A stretch of 64,000 bases of DNA from Streptomyces roseifaciens (lineage in GTDB: Bacteria; Actinomycetota; Actinomycetes; Streptomycetales; Streptomycetaceae). The notes under the pieces are model-generated. The model made no database searches. It saw only the letters and a list, made by a program, of their open reading frames with translations, and was not told the origin of the DNA. Of the stretch, positions 20,601-29,378 are shown piece after piece (position 1 is the stretch's first letter; each line of letters opens with the position of its first letter). The translations under genes were made by a program, and so were the position numbers. The stretch is from contig NZ_LNBE01000004.1 of the NCBI RefSeq assembly GCF_001445655.1, positions 1-64,000 of the forward strand, in the 5' to 3' direction.

Positions 20601-22654
20601 ACGGCTTCTGGCTCGGCGACGCCTTCGCCTCCGGCGGCTCGGCCGGCTACGACCACAAGGGCATGGGCATCACCGCCCGCGGCGCCTGGGAGTCGGTCAA
20701 GCGCCACTTCCGCGAGCTGGGCCACAACACCCAGACGCAGGACTTCACGGTCGTCGGCGTCGGCGACATGTCCGGTGACGTCTTCGGCAACGGCATGCTG
20801 CTCTCCGAGCACATCCGCCTGGTGGCCGCCTTCGACCACCGCCACATCTTCATCGACCCGACCCCGGACGCGGCCGTCTCCTACGCCGAGCGGCGCCGCC
20901 TGTTCGAGCTGCCCCGCTCGTCCTGGGCCGACTACGACACAGGGCTGCTCTCCCAGGGCGGCGGCATCCACCCGCGCACCGCCAAGTCGATCCCGGTCAA
21001 CGCCCACGTGCGGCAGGCCCTCGGCATCGAGCAGGGCATCACCAAGATGACCCCCGCCGAGCTGATGAAGGCCATCCTGCGCGCCCAGGTCGACCTGCTG
21101 TGGAACGGCGGCATCGGCACATACGTCAAGGCCTCGGCCGAGTCCCACGCGGACGTCGGCGACAAGGCCAACGACGCCATCCGCGTCGACGGCCAGGACC
21201 TGCGCGTCAAGGTCGTCGGCGAGGGCGGCAACCTGGGCCTGACCCAGCTCGGCCGGATCGAGTTCGCCTCCAACGGCGGCCGGATCAACACCGACGCCAT
21301 CGACAACAGCGCCGGCGTGGACACCTCGGACCACGAGGTGAACATCAAGATCCTGCTCAACGCGCTCGTCATCGACGGCGACATGACCGTCAAGCAGCGC
21401 AACAAGCTCCTCGCCGAGATGACCGACGAGGTCGGCGAGCTGGTCCTGCGCAACAACTACGCGCAGAACGTGGCCCTGGCCAACGCCGTGGAACAGGCCC
21501 CCAGCCTGCTCCACGCCCACCAGCGGATCATGCGCCGCCTCGGCCGGGACGGCCACCTGGACCGGGCCCTGGAGTTCCTGCCCAACGACCGGCAGATCCG
21601 CGAGCGGCTCTCCGCGGGCCGCGGGCTGACCCAGCCGGAGCTGGCCGTCCTGCTGGCCTACATCAAGATCACCACGGCCGAGGAGCTGCTCGGCACCGGG
21701 CTGCCGGACGACCCGTACCTGGAGCGGCTGCTGCACGCCTACTTCCCGCAGGCGCTGCGCAGCGGCTTCGCCGAGCAGGTCGACGCCCACGCCCTGCGCC
21801 GGGAGATCATCACCACCGTCCTGGTCAACGACACCGTCAACAGCGGCGGCTCGACCTTCCTGCACCGCCTGCGGGAGGAGACCGGGGCCTCGCTGGAGGA
21901 GATCGTCCGGGCGCAGGCCGCCGCCCGCGCCATCTTCGAGCTGGGCTCCGTGTGGGACGCCGTCGAGGGCCTGGACAACGTGGTCGCGGCCGACGTGCAG
22001 ACCCGCATCCGGCTGCACTCGCGGCGCCTGGTCGAGCGCGGCACCCGCTGGCTGCTCAACAACCGGCCGCAGCCGCTGGAGCTGGCCGGGACGATCGAGT
22101 TCTTCCACGACGGCGTCGCCAAGGTCTGGGCCGAGCTGCCCAAGCTGCTCAAGGGCGCCGACATGGAGTGGTGGCAGTCCATCCGCGACGAGCTGGTGGA
22201 CGGCGGGGTGCCGGACGAGCTGGCCGTGCGCGTGGCGGGCTTCTCCTCCGTCTTCCCGGCCCTGGACGTCGTCGCGGTCGCCGACCGCGCCGGCAAGGAG
22301 CCGCTGGACGTGGCCGAGGTCTACTACGACCTCGGGGACCGGCTGCACATCACCCAGCTGATGGACCGGATCATCGAGCTGCCGCGCGCGGACCGCTGGC
22401 AGTCCATGGCCCGCGCCTCCATCCGCGAGGACCTGTACGCGGCCCACGCCGCGCTGACGGCCGACATCCTCTCGGTGGGCAACGGCTCCTCGACGCCGGA
22501 GCAGCGCTTCCAGGCCTGGGAGGAGAAGAACGCGGCGATCCTCAGCCGGGCGCGCACCACGCTCGACGAGATCCACGGATCGGACGCGTTCGACCTGGCC
22601 AACCTGTCGGTGGCCATGCGGACGATGCGCACCCTGCTGCGGACGCACACCTGA
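17663..22654 (+). CDS. Large NAD-specific glutamate dehydrogenase
   Basis: This is the ~180-kDa class of NAD-dependent glutamate dehydrogenase, first described in Streptomyces clavuligerus, which deaminates glutamate to 2-oxoglutarate. The protein has 1663 residues. A long N-terminal regulatory half contains ACT-like segments ([20 protein letters not shown] near residue 110). The catalytic core begins around residue 850, with [21 protein letters not shown], the Lys-bearing [16 protein letters not shown] and the dinucleotide-binding part [19 protein letters not shown]. Start choice: ATG 17663 has AGGAG 9 nt upstream. ATGs at 17609 or 17630 would add 11-18 residues. A terminator follows. Confidence 0.95.
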   Translation: [1663 protein letters not shown]

Positions 22655-22738
22655 GCGGTGTGCCGGAGCGTGCGCCCGGGCAGCCCGCCCGGGCCGCGCG
22701 CCGCGGCGAATTGACGCACGGCTGACGCCGGAGTGAAC

Positions 22739-22780
22739 AAAGGACGGCCCTGGGGACAAAACCCCCGGGGTCGTCCTTTT
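22739..22780 (+). terminator. Terminator after the glutamate dehydrogenase gene
   Basis: An imperfect long stem (aaaggacg 22739-22746 with cgtccttt 22772-22779, plus inner ccc/ggg and gggg/cccc pairs, two small interruptions) ends in TTTT at 22777-22780. It lies 85 nt past the stop. Confidence 0.8.
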
Positions 22781-22799
22781 GCCGTGCTAAGAGGGACGG

Positions 22800-24017
22800 A
22801 TGAAGGCCGTTTCCCGGTTGACGTCCGGGCCCTCCTCCGATGCCCTGTCCGACGGCGCGCGCCGCGCCGCGCCGCCCCCGCCGCCCGCGCTCCCGCGCCA
22901 CGGGACGGCCCGCGCGGTGGCCCTCTACCTGGCGGTGTCGGCGGTCGGATTCGCGGTGCTCCTGCTGGTGAGCCGCCATCTCGGGCGAGGCCCGGAGGTG
23001 CTGCTGTACCGGTGGGACAGCGGCAACTACCTGCACATCGCCAAGCGCGGCTATCCGGGGGAGATCCCCTACGGCCCGGACGGGGAGCCGAAGTTCAGCA
23101 GGCTCGCGTTCTTCCCGCTGGTGCCCGGGCTGATCCGGTCGGTGCGGCTGGTGACGGGGCTGTCCCTGGCGTGGTCCGGGGTGGTGGTGTCGTGGACGGG
23201 CGCCGCGGTGGCCGCCGCGGGGGTGTTCCGGCTCGTGCGCGCCGTCGGCGGGCGTCCGGGCGCCGGGTACGCGTGCGTGGCGCTGTGGGCCTGCTCGCCG
23301 TACGCGTTCGCGCTGTGGGTGCCGTACTCGGAGGGCGTGTTCAGCGCGGCCCTGATCTGGGCGCTGGTGGCCATACTGGCGCGGCGCTGGCTGACGGCGG
23401 CCGCGCTGTGCGTCGTGGCGGGGACGGTGCGGCCGAGCGCCACGGTGCTGGTCGGCACGGTCGTGCTGGCCGCCGGGTGGGAGCTGGTGCAGCGCCGGGG
23501 CGGCCGGCGGGCCTGGGTCGCGCTGCTGACGGCGCCCCTGGGGCTGCTGGGGAGCTGGCTGTACCTGGGGAGCAAGGTGGGCCGGGTGGACGGCTGGTTC
23601 GAGGCGGAGCGCGCGTGGGGCCAGTCCTTCGACTTCGGCGCGGGCACCGTGCAGGTGCTGAAGGGGATGCTGCTCTACCGGCACGCGGGCCGGATAGGCG
23701 ACCTGCGGTCGGCCGCGGTGATCGCGGTGGTGGTGCTGGGGGCGATCGGGGTGCTGGCGCTGGCGCGGGACCGGAAGGTGCCGTGGCAGCTGGTCGTGGC
23801 GGTCGCCGGGGCGTGGGTGCTGATGGTGGGGACGCCGGGTTCGCCGCTGTCCAAGCCACGCTTCATGCTGCCGTTCCTGCCGGTTCTGCTGCTGTTGGCG
23901 GCCAGGCCGCTCGCCCGTGCTCCGCTTGGGGTGCGGGTGTGTCTCTACGGTGGGGGTGCGGTGGTCTCGGGGTGGTACGCGGCGGGGTTGCTGGTGCTGT
24001 TCGAGGGGTCGCCGTGA
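22800..24017 (+). CDS. PIG-V-like GT-C membrane glycosyltransferase
   Basis: The 405-residue integral membrane protein has about ten hydrophobic segments. A ~40-residue Pro/Ala-rich N-terminus precedes TM1 (AVALYLAVSAVGFAVLLLV). The first outer loop holds YRWDSGNYLHIAKRGYP, with the acidic residue expected for a GT-C catalytic loop, and LAFFPLVPGLIR follows. Both are hallmarks of the PIG-V-like mannosyltransferase group. Such enzymes use polyprenyl-phosphate sugars outside the membrane. The adjacent polyprenol-phosphate-mannose-type synthase could supply the donor. The last 73 nt overlap the convergent GtrA-like gene. Confidence 0.82.
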   Translation: MKAVSRLTSGPSSDALSDGARRAAPPPPPALPRHGTARAVALYLAVSAVGFAVLLLVSRHLGRGPEVLLYRWDSGNYLHIAKRGYPGEIPYGPDGEPKFSRLAFFPLVPGLIRSVRLVTGLSLAWSGVVVSWTGAAVAAAGVFRLVRAVGGRPGAGYACVALWACSPYAFALWVPYSEGVFSAALIWALVAILARRWLTAAALCVVAGTVRPSATVLVGTVVLAAGWELVQRRGGRRAWVALLTAPLGLLGSWLYLGSKVGRVDGWFEAERAWGQSFDFGAGTVQVLKGMLLYRHAGRIGDLRSAAVIAVVVLGAIGVLALARDRKVPWQLVVAVAGAWVLMVGTPGSPLSKPRFMLPFLPVLLLLAARPLARAPLGVRVCLYGGGAVVSGWYAAGLLVLFEGSP

Positions 24018-24463
24018 GGGGCGCCGGGCGCCAGGGCCCTGAACACCCAGGCGCGGTAGGACCAGAAGCGGAAGAGCGTGGCGGCGCCGATGCCCAGGAA
24101 CTTGAAGAGGTTGTTCTGGAACGGGGTGTCCCAGCCGAAGGAGTACGTGGCGACGTAGAGCACCCCGTTCTCGATGACCAGCCCGATGGCGCTGAAGGCG
24201 GCGAAGAGGGCGACCTGGCGGCTGCGCCGGCTCCGGTCGCGGTCGCGGTAGGCGAAGTGACGCAGGCCCAGGTAGTTGAAGGCGATGGCGACCACGGTCG
24301 CGATCACGCTGCAGCGCACCACCGGGAGGCCGGTGACGGTACGGCAGAGGTTGAAGACCGCGAGGTTGACGACGATGCCGAGGCCGCCGACGGCGCCGAA
24401 CTTGGCGAATTCCCGGCCGAGGGCCGCGAGCCCCGACGTCGCCGCTGGTCGCAAGGGTCGCAA
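23945..24463 (-). CDS. GtrA-family membrane protein
   Basis: The 172-residue protein has the four-helix GtrA layout: KFGAVGGLGIVVNLAVFNL, an internal segment VIATVVAIAFNYLGLRHFAY, AAFSAIGLVIENGVLYV and FLGIGAATLFRFWSYRAWVF. GtrA proteins are thought to help move polyprenyl-phosphate-linked sugars across the membrane. The best start is TTG 24463, preceded by GGGAGAGG at 3-4 nt; the nearby ATG 24476 is out of frame. The Pro/Ser-rich C-terminus runs antisense into the end of the PIG-V-like gene. It lies divergent from the sugar nucleotidyltransferase. Confidence 0.85.
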   Translation of the reverse strand: MRPLRPAATSGLAALGREFAKFGAVGGLGIVVNLAVFNLCRTVTGLPVVRCSVIATVVAIAFNYLGLRHFAYRDRDRSRRSRQVALFAAFSAIGLVIENGVLYVATYSFGWDTPFQNNLFKFLGIGAATLFRFWSYRAWVFRALAPGAPHGDPSNSTSNPAAYHPETTAPPP

Positions 24464-24592
24464 GGGCCTCTCCCATTACGGTCGTCCCGGTATGGCCGCC
24501 ACGCAAAGCAGACATTTGCCGCAGAGAACTGATTGTAGTGTAAATTGCCGCAAAAACTGACACAGTGCGAAGATGACGGCGAGGACAGTGGC
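24464..24592. promoter_or_regulatory. A/T-rich divergent promoter region in the glycan island
   Basis: The 129 nt between the GtrA-like gene and the nucleotidyltransferase include an unusually A/T-rich core (about 24505-24560, with attgtagtgtaaattgcc). Such a core in a very GC-rich genome marks divergent promoters. Repeats of ttgccgca (about 24518 and 24545) may be operator half-sites. No precise -35/-10 pair is assigned. Confidence 0.5.
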
Positions 24593-25672
24593 ATGACAGA
24601 GGCGGTACTGCTCGTCGGCGGCAAGGGGACCCGGCTCCGGCCGCTCACCCTCAACACGCCGAAGCCGATGGTCCCGGCCGCCGGAGTGCCCTTCATCGCC
24701 CACCAGCTGGCCCGCGCCCGGGCCGCCGGCGTCGGCCACGTCGTCCTCGCCACCTCCTACCTCGCCGAGGTCTTCGAGCCCTACTTCGGCGACGGGACCG
24801 CCCACGGCCTGCGCCTGACGTACGTCACCGAGAAGGAGCCGCTCGGCACCGGCGGCGCCATCCGCAGCGCGGCGGAGGCCCTCACCACCGGCCCGCGCGG
24901 CCCCGTCCTCGTCTTCAACGGCGACATCCTCACCGGGCTGGACATCCGGGGCCTGCTGCGCCGTCACGAACAGGCCCGGGCCGACGTCACCCTGCACCTG
25001 ACCAGGGTGGCCGATCCCAGGGCCTTCGGTCTCGTCCCCACCGACGCCGACGGGCGCGTGCTGGCCTTCACGGAGAAGCCCGGCCGCCCCGAGGAGATCG
25101 TCACCGACCAGATCAACGCCGGCGCCTACGTCTTCCGCCGCGACGTCATCGACACCATCCCCGCCGGCCGCCCGGTCTCCGTCGAGCGCGAGACCTTCCC
25201 CGGCCTGCTGGCCTCCGGCGCGCTGCTGCACGGCGTGGTCGACGCCTCGTACTGGCTGGACCTCGGCCGCCCCGCCTCCTTCGTCCAGGCGTCGGCCGAC
25301 CTCGTCCGCGGGGTGGTCCGCTCGCCCGCCGTCCCCGGCGAACCGGGCGAGCACCTGGTGCTGCCCGGCGCCCGCGTCGAGGAAGGGGCCCGCCTGTCCG
25401 GCGGGACCGTCGTCGGCGCCGGTGCGCACGTCGAGGCCGGTGCGGACGTCGAGGGGTCCGTCGTGCTGGACGGCGCGCACATCGGGGCGGGCGCCCGGAT
25501 CCGCGCCAGCATGATCGGCCGGGACGCCCGGGTCGGCCCGCGCACCGCCCTGGACGGCGTGGTGATCGGCGACCGTGCGGAGGTCGGCGCCGACAACGAA
25601 CTGTGCGACGGCGCCCGCGTCTGGTGCGGCACGGCCATCCCCGACGCGGCCATCCGCTTCTCCGCCGCCTGA
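24593..25672 (+). CDS. Sugar-phosphate nucleotidyltransferase (GDP-mannose pyrophosphorylase-like)
   Basis: The 359-residue protein joins a nucleotidyltransferase domain (1-~240) to a C-terminal left-handed beta-helix (~255-359). The signature loop VGGKGTRLRPLTLNTPKPM is complete. FNGDILTG supplies the metal-binding Asp, and EKPGRPEE is the sugar-site Lys segment. The helix is built from hexapeptide-like repeats (GARVEEGARLSGGTVVGAG and so on). The overall form is closest to mannose-1-phosphate guanylyltransferase-type NDP-sugar synthases. The next gene is a dolichyl-phosphate-mannose-type synthase, which supports GDP-mannose, but the sugar is inferred and not proven. Confidence 0.88.
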   Translation: MTEAVLLVGGKGTRLRPLTLNTPKPMVPAAGVPFIAHQLARARAAGVGHVVLATSYLAEVFEPYFGDGTAHGLRLTYVTEKEPLGTGGAIRSAAEALTTGPRGPVLVFNGDILTGLDIRGLLRRHEQARADVTLHLTRVADPRAFGLVPTDADGRVLAFTEKPGRPEEIVTDQINAGAYVFRRDVIDTIPAGRPVSVERETFPGLLASGALLHGVVDASYWLDLGRPASFVQASADLVRGVVRSPAVPGEPGEHLVLPGARVEEGARLSGGTVVGAGAHVEAGADVEGSVVLDGAHIGAGARIRASMIGRDARVGPRTALDGVVIGDRAEVGADNELCDGARVWCGTAIPDAAIRFSAA

Positions 25673-25787
25673 CGCCGGGTCGGCCCCGGCTCCCTCCGGC
25701 TCCCAGAAGTCTCCGATGTCTCCGATGCCTCCGACGCCCTCCGGCCCCTGCAGTCCCCCTGCCGACGAACCCACGAGGACCGAGCCC

Positions 25788-26597
25788 ATGAGCGCACCAC
25801 ACACCCCCGCCGCGGCGCCCCCGCTGCCCGCCGAGTGGGGCAGCACCGCGACGACCGTCGTCATGCCGACGTACAACGAGGCGGCGAACCTGGCCACCAT
25901 GGCGGAGGCGCTCATGGCCCTGCCGCTGGAGGGCCTGCGGCTGCTGGTCGTCGACGACAACAGCCCCGACGGCACCGGGGCCATCGCCGAACAGCTGGCC
26001 GAGAAGTACAACGAGCCCGGCCGGACCCGGGTGGGCGTCCTGCACCGCACCACCAAGGACGGGCTCGGCCGCGCCTACGCCGCCGGCATGGCCCGGGCCG
26101 TCGCCGAAGGCGCCTCCTACGTCCTGCAGATGGACGCCGACGGCAGCCACCCCGCGGAGAAGATCCCCGAGCTGCTCGGGGTCGCCCTCGCCACCGGCGC
26201 GGACGTCGTCGTCGGCAGCCGCTACGTGCCCGGCGGCTCCCTCTCCGACGCGTGGGGCGCGCACAGAAAGGCCCTCTCCCGCTGGGCCAACGCCTACGCC
26301 AGCACGATCCTGGGCACCCGCGTGCGGGACATCACCGGCGGCTTCAACCTCTGGTCCGCCGCCGCCCTGGACGCCATCGACCTGGAGACCGTCGACAGCG
26401 CCGGCTACAGCTTCCAGGTGGAGATGAAGTACCGCGCGCTCAAGGCCGGGTACACGGTCATGGAGGTGCCCATCCACTTCGAGGACCGCACCGCCGGCGA
26501 GTCGAAGATGAACCTGGCCGTCCAGCTCGAATCGGTGGTCATGCCGTGGCGGCTGCGCACGAGGTCGGCCCGTGCTTCCGGCCACCGTCCCCGCTGA
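25788..26597 (+). CDS. Polyprenol-phosphate mannose synthase-like GT2
   Basis: The 269-residue GT2 enzyme matches the polyprenol monophosphomannose synthase family, which transfers mannose from GDP-mannose to polyprenyl phosphate on the cytoplasmic face. Visible features are TTVVMPTYNEAANL, LLVVDDNSPDGTG, the metal-binding QMDADGSHPAEKIPELL, and the family-specific DITGGFNLWS and GYSFQVEMKYRAL near the C-terminus. No C-terminal membrane domain is present. A start ATG preceded by cacgaggac is chosen over longer low-complexity forms. Its 3' end overlaps the next gene by 26 nt, indicating an operon of membrane glycosyltransferases. Confidence 0.9.
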   Translation: MSAPHTPAAAPPLPAEWGSTATTVVMPTYNEAANLATMAEALMALPLEGLRLLVVDDNSPDGTGAIAEQLAEKYNEPGRTRVGVLHRTTKDGLGRAYAAGMARAVAEGASYVLQMDADGSHPAEKIPELLGVALATGADVVVGSRYVPGGSLSDAWGAHRKALSRWANAYASTILGTRVRDITGGFNLWSAAALDAIDLETVDSAGYSFQVEMKYRALKAGYTVMEVPIHFEDRTAGESKMNLAVQLESVVMPWRLRTRSARASGHRPR

Positions 26598-28107
26598 GCG
26601 GGCGGCCCCGCCCGGGGCCGCCCGCCCGGCCCGCGCAGCGGCGGCCCGCGGGCCCGCTGCCGCCGCCGTCCTGCTGCTGGCCGTCCTCCTGCTGCTGATG
26701 ACCGTACGGCTGCCGTGGTCCGGCGACCTCGGCATGCACGCGGCCGTCCTCGAACGGCTGCGCGCCGATCCCCTCCACCCCGGCAACCCCCTGGTCGACG
26801 CCCCGACCCCGAGCCCGTACTACTCGCCGTGGACCGTCCTGCTCGCCCTCACCGGATCGGCCACCGGCTGGGGCACCTTCACTGTGCTGCGCCTGGGAGC
26901 GCTCGCCGGGCTCGTCCTCCTCGGCACCGGCGTCCACGCCTTCGTGCGGACGTTCACGCGCAGTAGGACGGCGGTGCTGCTGGCGGTGCTGTGCCTGCTC
27001 CTGCTGTACGGAGTGAGGCTTTTCGCGTGGAGCGGCGTCCTCGGGCTCACCTCGATTTCGCTCACTCTCGCCTACCCGAGCACGTTCGCCTTCGGCATGG
27101 CCTTCCATCTGTGGGCGCTGCTGCGGCGCGGCCCGGCCGCCGCGTGGGGCACGGCGGCCTTCCTGGGGCTCGGGCTGCTGCTCGCCGGGATCCTGCTCAC
27201 CCATCAGTTCACGGGCGCCGTCGCGGCGCTCGGGGCCGCCGCGGTGCTGCTCGGCGCGCGGCCGTGGCCCGGACGGGCGGTGTGGGTACGGGTCGCCGCA
27301 GCGTGCGCCCTGGCCGCGGCGGTGCTCGCCTGCTGGCCGTACTACGCGTTCTTCTCCCTGCTCGGGACGGGCGGCCTGGACGGCATCCACCGGCCGCTCT
27401 ACGACCACCTCGCGACGAAGTTCTGCCTGATCGGTCTCGGCGCGGCCGCGCTCGTGCTGCGGGCCCGGCGCGACCGCCGTGACCCGCTGGTGATCTTCTT
27501 CTTGCTGGGGCTCGCCGTCTTCGCGGCCGGCGGCCTGAGCGGCCATCAGGCGTGGGGCCGGATCCTGCCCGCCGTCCTCGTCCCCGCACAGCTCGCCCTC
27601 GCTCTCGAAGCGGCCACCGGCAGCCGCCGCACACGGATGGCGCTCGTCCCGCTGACGGCCGTCGCCCTGTTGGCGGGCGCGTGGACGCAAGCGGGGGTGC
27701 TCACGTACGTCCTGCGCCCCCAGGCCCTTCCGCCCGTCCTGCGCCACATCCACACCGTCGCGCTCTGGCCGCGGTTCACCTGGGCGGCGCGTGAGGTGCC
27801 CGCGCGGCAGACGGTGATGACCGACAACTACTACGCGCTGCGGATGCTGCCCGCCTACGGGCCGTACACCGTCGCCCCCGCCTATCCCGACGTCTTCCTC
27901 CGCGACGCGGCACGCCGCCACGACGCGACCCGCCGCTACTTCGCCCCGGCCACCTCCCGGGCCGAGCGGCTCGGCATCCTCAAGGAGTACCGCGTGCGCT
28001 GGGTCCTGCAGAAGAACGGCGGGCCGGGCCTGGACCGGGGCGATCCGGCCCTGCGCCGGACCGTCCGGGGCCCGGCCGGCTTCCTCCTCGCCGAGGTCGC
28101 GCCGTGA
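26572..28107 (+). CDS. Polytopic GT-C-like membrane protein, family unassigned
   Basis: The 511-residue protein has about ten to eleven membrane segments (first at AAAVLLLAVLLLLMTVRL) and an extracytoplasmic C-terminal domain of ~120 residues (TWAAREVPARQTVMTDNYYAL onward). The first outer loop carries an acidic residue in PWSGDLGMH, as expected for GT-C glycosyltransferases that use polyprenyl-phosphate sugars. It starts at a GTG inside the end of the preceding synthase gene and ends overlapping the next gene by 4 nt. The position between the synthase and a GT87-like protein supports a sugar-transfer role. I cannot assign a specific family or acceptor. Confidence 0.75.
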   Translation: MLPATVPAERAAPPGAARPARAAAARGPAAAAVLLLAVLLLLMTVRLPWSGDLGMHAAVLERLRADPLHPGNPLVDAPTPSPYYSPWTVLLALTGSATGWGTFTVLRLGALAGLVLLGTGVHAFVRTFTRSRTAVLLAVLCLLLLYGVRLFAWSGVLGLTSISLTLAYPSTFAFGMAFHLWALLRRGPAAAWGTAAFLGLGLLLAGILLTHQFTGAVAALGAAAVLLGARPWPGRAVWVRVAAACALAAAVLACWPYYAFFSLLGTGGLDGIHRPLYDHLATKFCLIGLGAAALVLRARRDRRDPLVIFFLLGLAVFAAGGLSGHQAWGRILPAVLVPAQLALALEAATGSRRTRMALVPLTAVALLAGAWTQAGVLTYVLRPQALPPVLRHIHTVALWPRFTWAAREVPARQTVMTDNYYALRMLPAYGPYTVAPAYPDVFLRDAARRHDATRRYFAPATSRAERLGILKEYRVRWVLQKNGGPGLDRGDPALRRTVRGPAGFLLAEVAP

Positions 28108-29378
28108 GCGCCGCGGAGGCCGCGAGCCGCCCCGACGCCCTCGGGAGGTGGCTGCGCGGACGGGCCCCGTGGCCGGTGCTGTCCGCGGCCCTGCTGGTGC
28201 TCGCACTGGACGTCGTGCGGGTGGTGCAGGGGCCGCGGATGCCCGGGATAGACAACGCGGTGGTCGTACGGGCGGCGCGGGCGCTGCTCGACGGCGGCTC
28301 GCCGTACGCGGACAAACGGTTCCTCTATCTGCCGGGCGCGGTGTTCGCCGCGGTCCCCGAGACCGTGTTCGGCAACGAAGCGCTGGCCAGGGCGGTGCCC
28401 GTCGTCACCGCGCTGCTCGTCCTTGCCGGGGTGGTGCTGGCCTTGCGGATCTTCGGGGTACGGGCCGACAGCCGGCTCGCGGCGGGCGTCGTCGCGGCGC
28501 TCGGCGTCTTCGAGCCCTTCCACGGCGTCGTCTACCTCGGCAACTGGACGGCCCTGTCGGCCGTCGCCTTCCCCGCCGCCCTGCTGCTCGCCCGCCACGG
28601 GCGCTGGTGCGCGGCCGGGGCGGTGGTGGGGGCGGCCATAGCGCTGAAGCCGATGCTCGTGCCGCTGCTGCTGCTGTTCGTGCTCGCCCGGCGGTGGCGG
28701 GCGCTGGCCTGGGCCGTGGGCGTTCCCGCCGCCGTGTCGCTGGCGGCGGCCCTGGCGATGCCGCGGCCCGGGCTGTTCTTCACCCGGACGCTGCCGTTCC
28801 TGCTGCGCGGGCAGGACGCGTACGCCCGCCCGTTCGACGCCGCGTGGCCGTCCGTGCTGCCCCGGCTCGGCGTGCCGGAGCCGCTGGCCCTCGCGCTCGC
28901 GGCCGGCGCGGCGGTCGCGGTCCTGCTGTGCGCCCGCCTGCGGTGGCGGGCCGGCGGCGATCCGGCCCTGCGGCTGGTGGAGTGCGCGTCGCTGCTGATG
29001 CTCGCGGCGTTCCTGGTGTCACGGCCGTCGTTCCAGCACTACATGCTGGTCGTGCTGCCCTCGCTCGCCGCGTCGCTGGTGGTGCGCGCCGCCGCGGCGC
29101 GCTCGGTGTGGCTGTGGCTGCCGCTGCTGCCGGAGGTCGCCGGGGTGTCGTGGCCGCACCTGGAGACGGCCCGCAGGCACGCCTTCCGCGACGTCGTACT
29201 GATCACCGGGGTGACCGCGGCCCTGGCCCTGCACGCCTGGCGCACCCGCTCGGACCCCTCGGGGGAGGTGACTGTCAGTGCTCGCGTCTACGCTTTGAGT
29301 AATCGCGAATCCGTCCGCGCGGATGGCGGGCCGCCCGAGCGTGCCCGCGATGCGCCGGACCGCACCGAGACGAGGTGA
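28104..29378 (+). CDS. GT87-like polyprenol-phosphate-dependent glycosyltransferase
   Basis: The 424-residue polytopic protein fits the GT87 (DUF2029) group, which includes mycobacterial polyprenol-phosphate-mannose-dependent mannosyltransferases. About ten hydrophobic helices are visible. The first outer loop contains MPGIDNAVVVRAARALLDGGSPYAD with the expected Asp, and YLGNWTALSAVAFPAALLLARHG and AIALKPMLVPLLLL follow, the latter matching the family KP motif. The GTG start overlaps the previous stop as GTGA. The final ~45 residues are hydrophilic. It lies in the tightly overlapping run of glycan genes. Confidence 0.82.
   Translation: MSAAEAASRPDALGRWLRGRAPWPVLSAALLVLALDVVRVVQGPRMPGIDNAVVVRAARALLDGGSPYADKRFLYLPGAVFAAVPETVFGNEALARAVPVVTALLVLAGVVLALRIFGVRADSRLAAGVVAALGVFEPFHGVVYLGNWTALSAVAFPAALLLARHGRWCAAGAVVGAAIALKPMLVPLLLLFVLARRWRALAWAVGVPAAVSLAAALAMPRPGLFFTRTLPFLLRGQDAYARPFDAAWPSVLPRLGVPEPLALALAAGAAVAVLLCARLRWRAGGDPALRLVECASLLMLAAFLVSRPSFQHYMLVVLPSLAASLVVRAAAARSVWLWLPLLPEVAGVSWPHLETARRHAFRDVVLITGVTAALALHAWRTRSDPSGEVTVSARVYALSNRESVRADGGPPERARDAPDRTETR

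Noticed and set aside
17630..22759. A 1709-codon open frame antisense to the glutamate dehydrogenase gene
   Set aside because: It mirrors the strong third-position GC bias of the true gene, has no recognisable domain and is low-complexity in composition.
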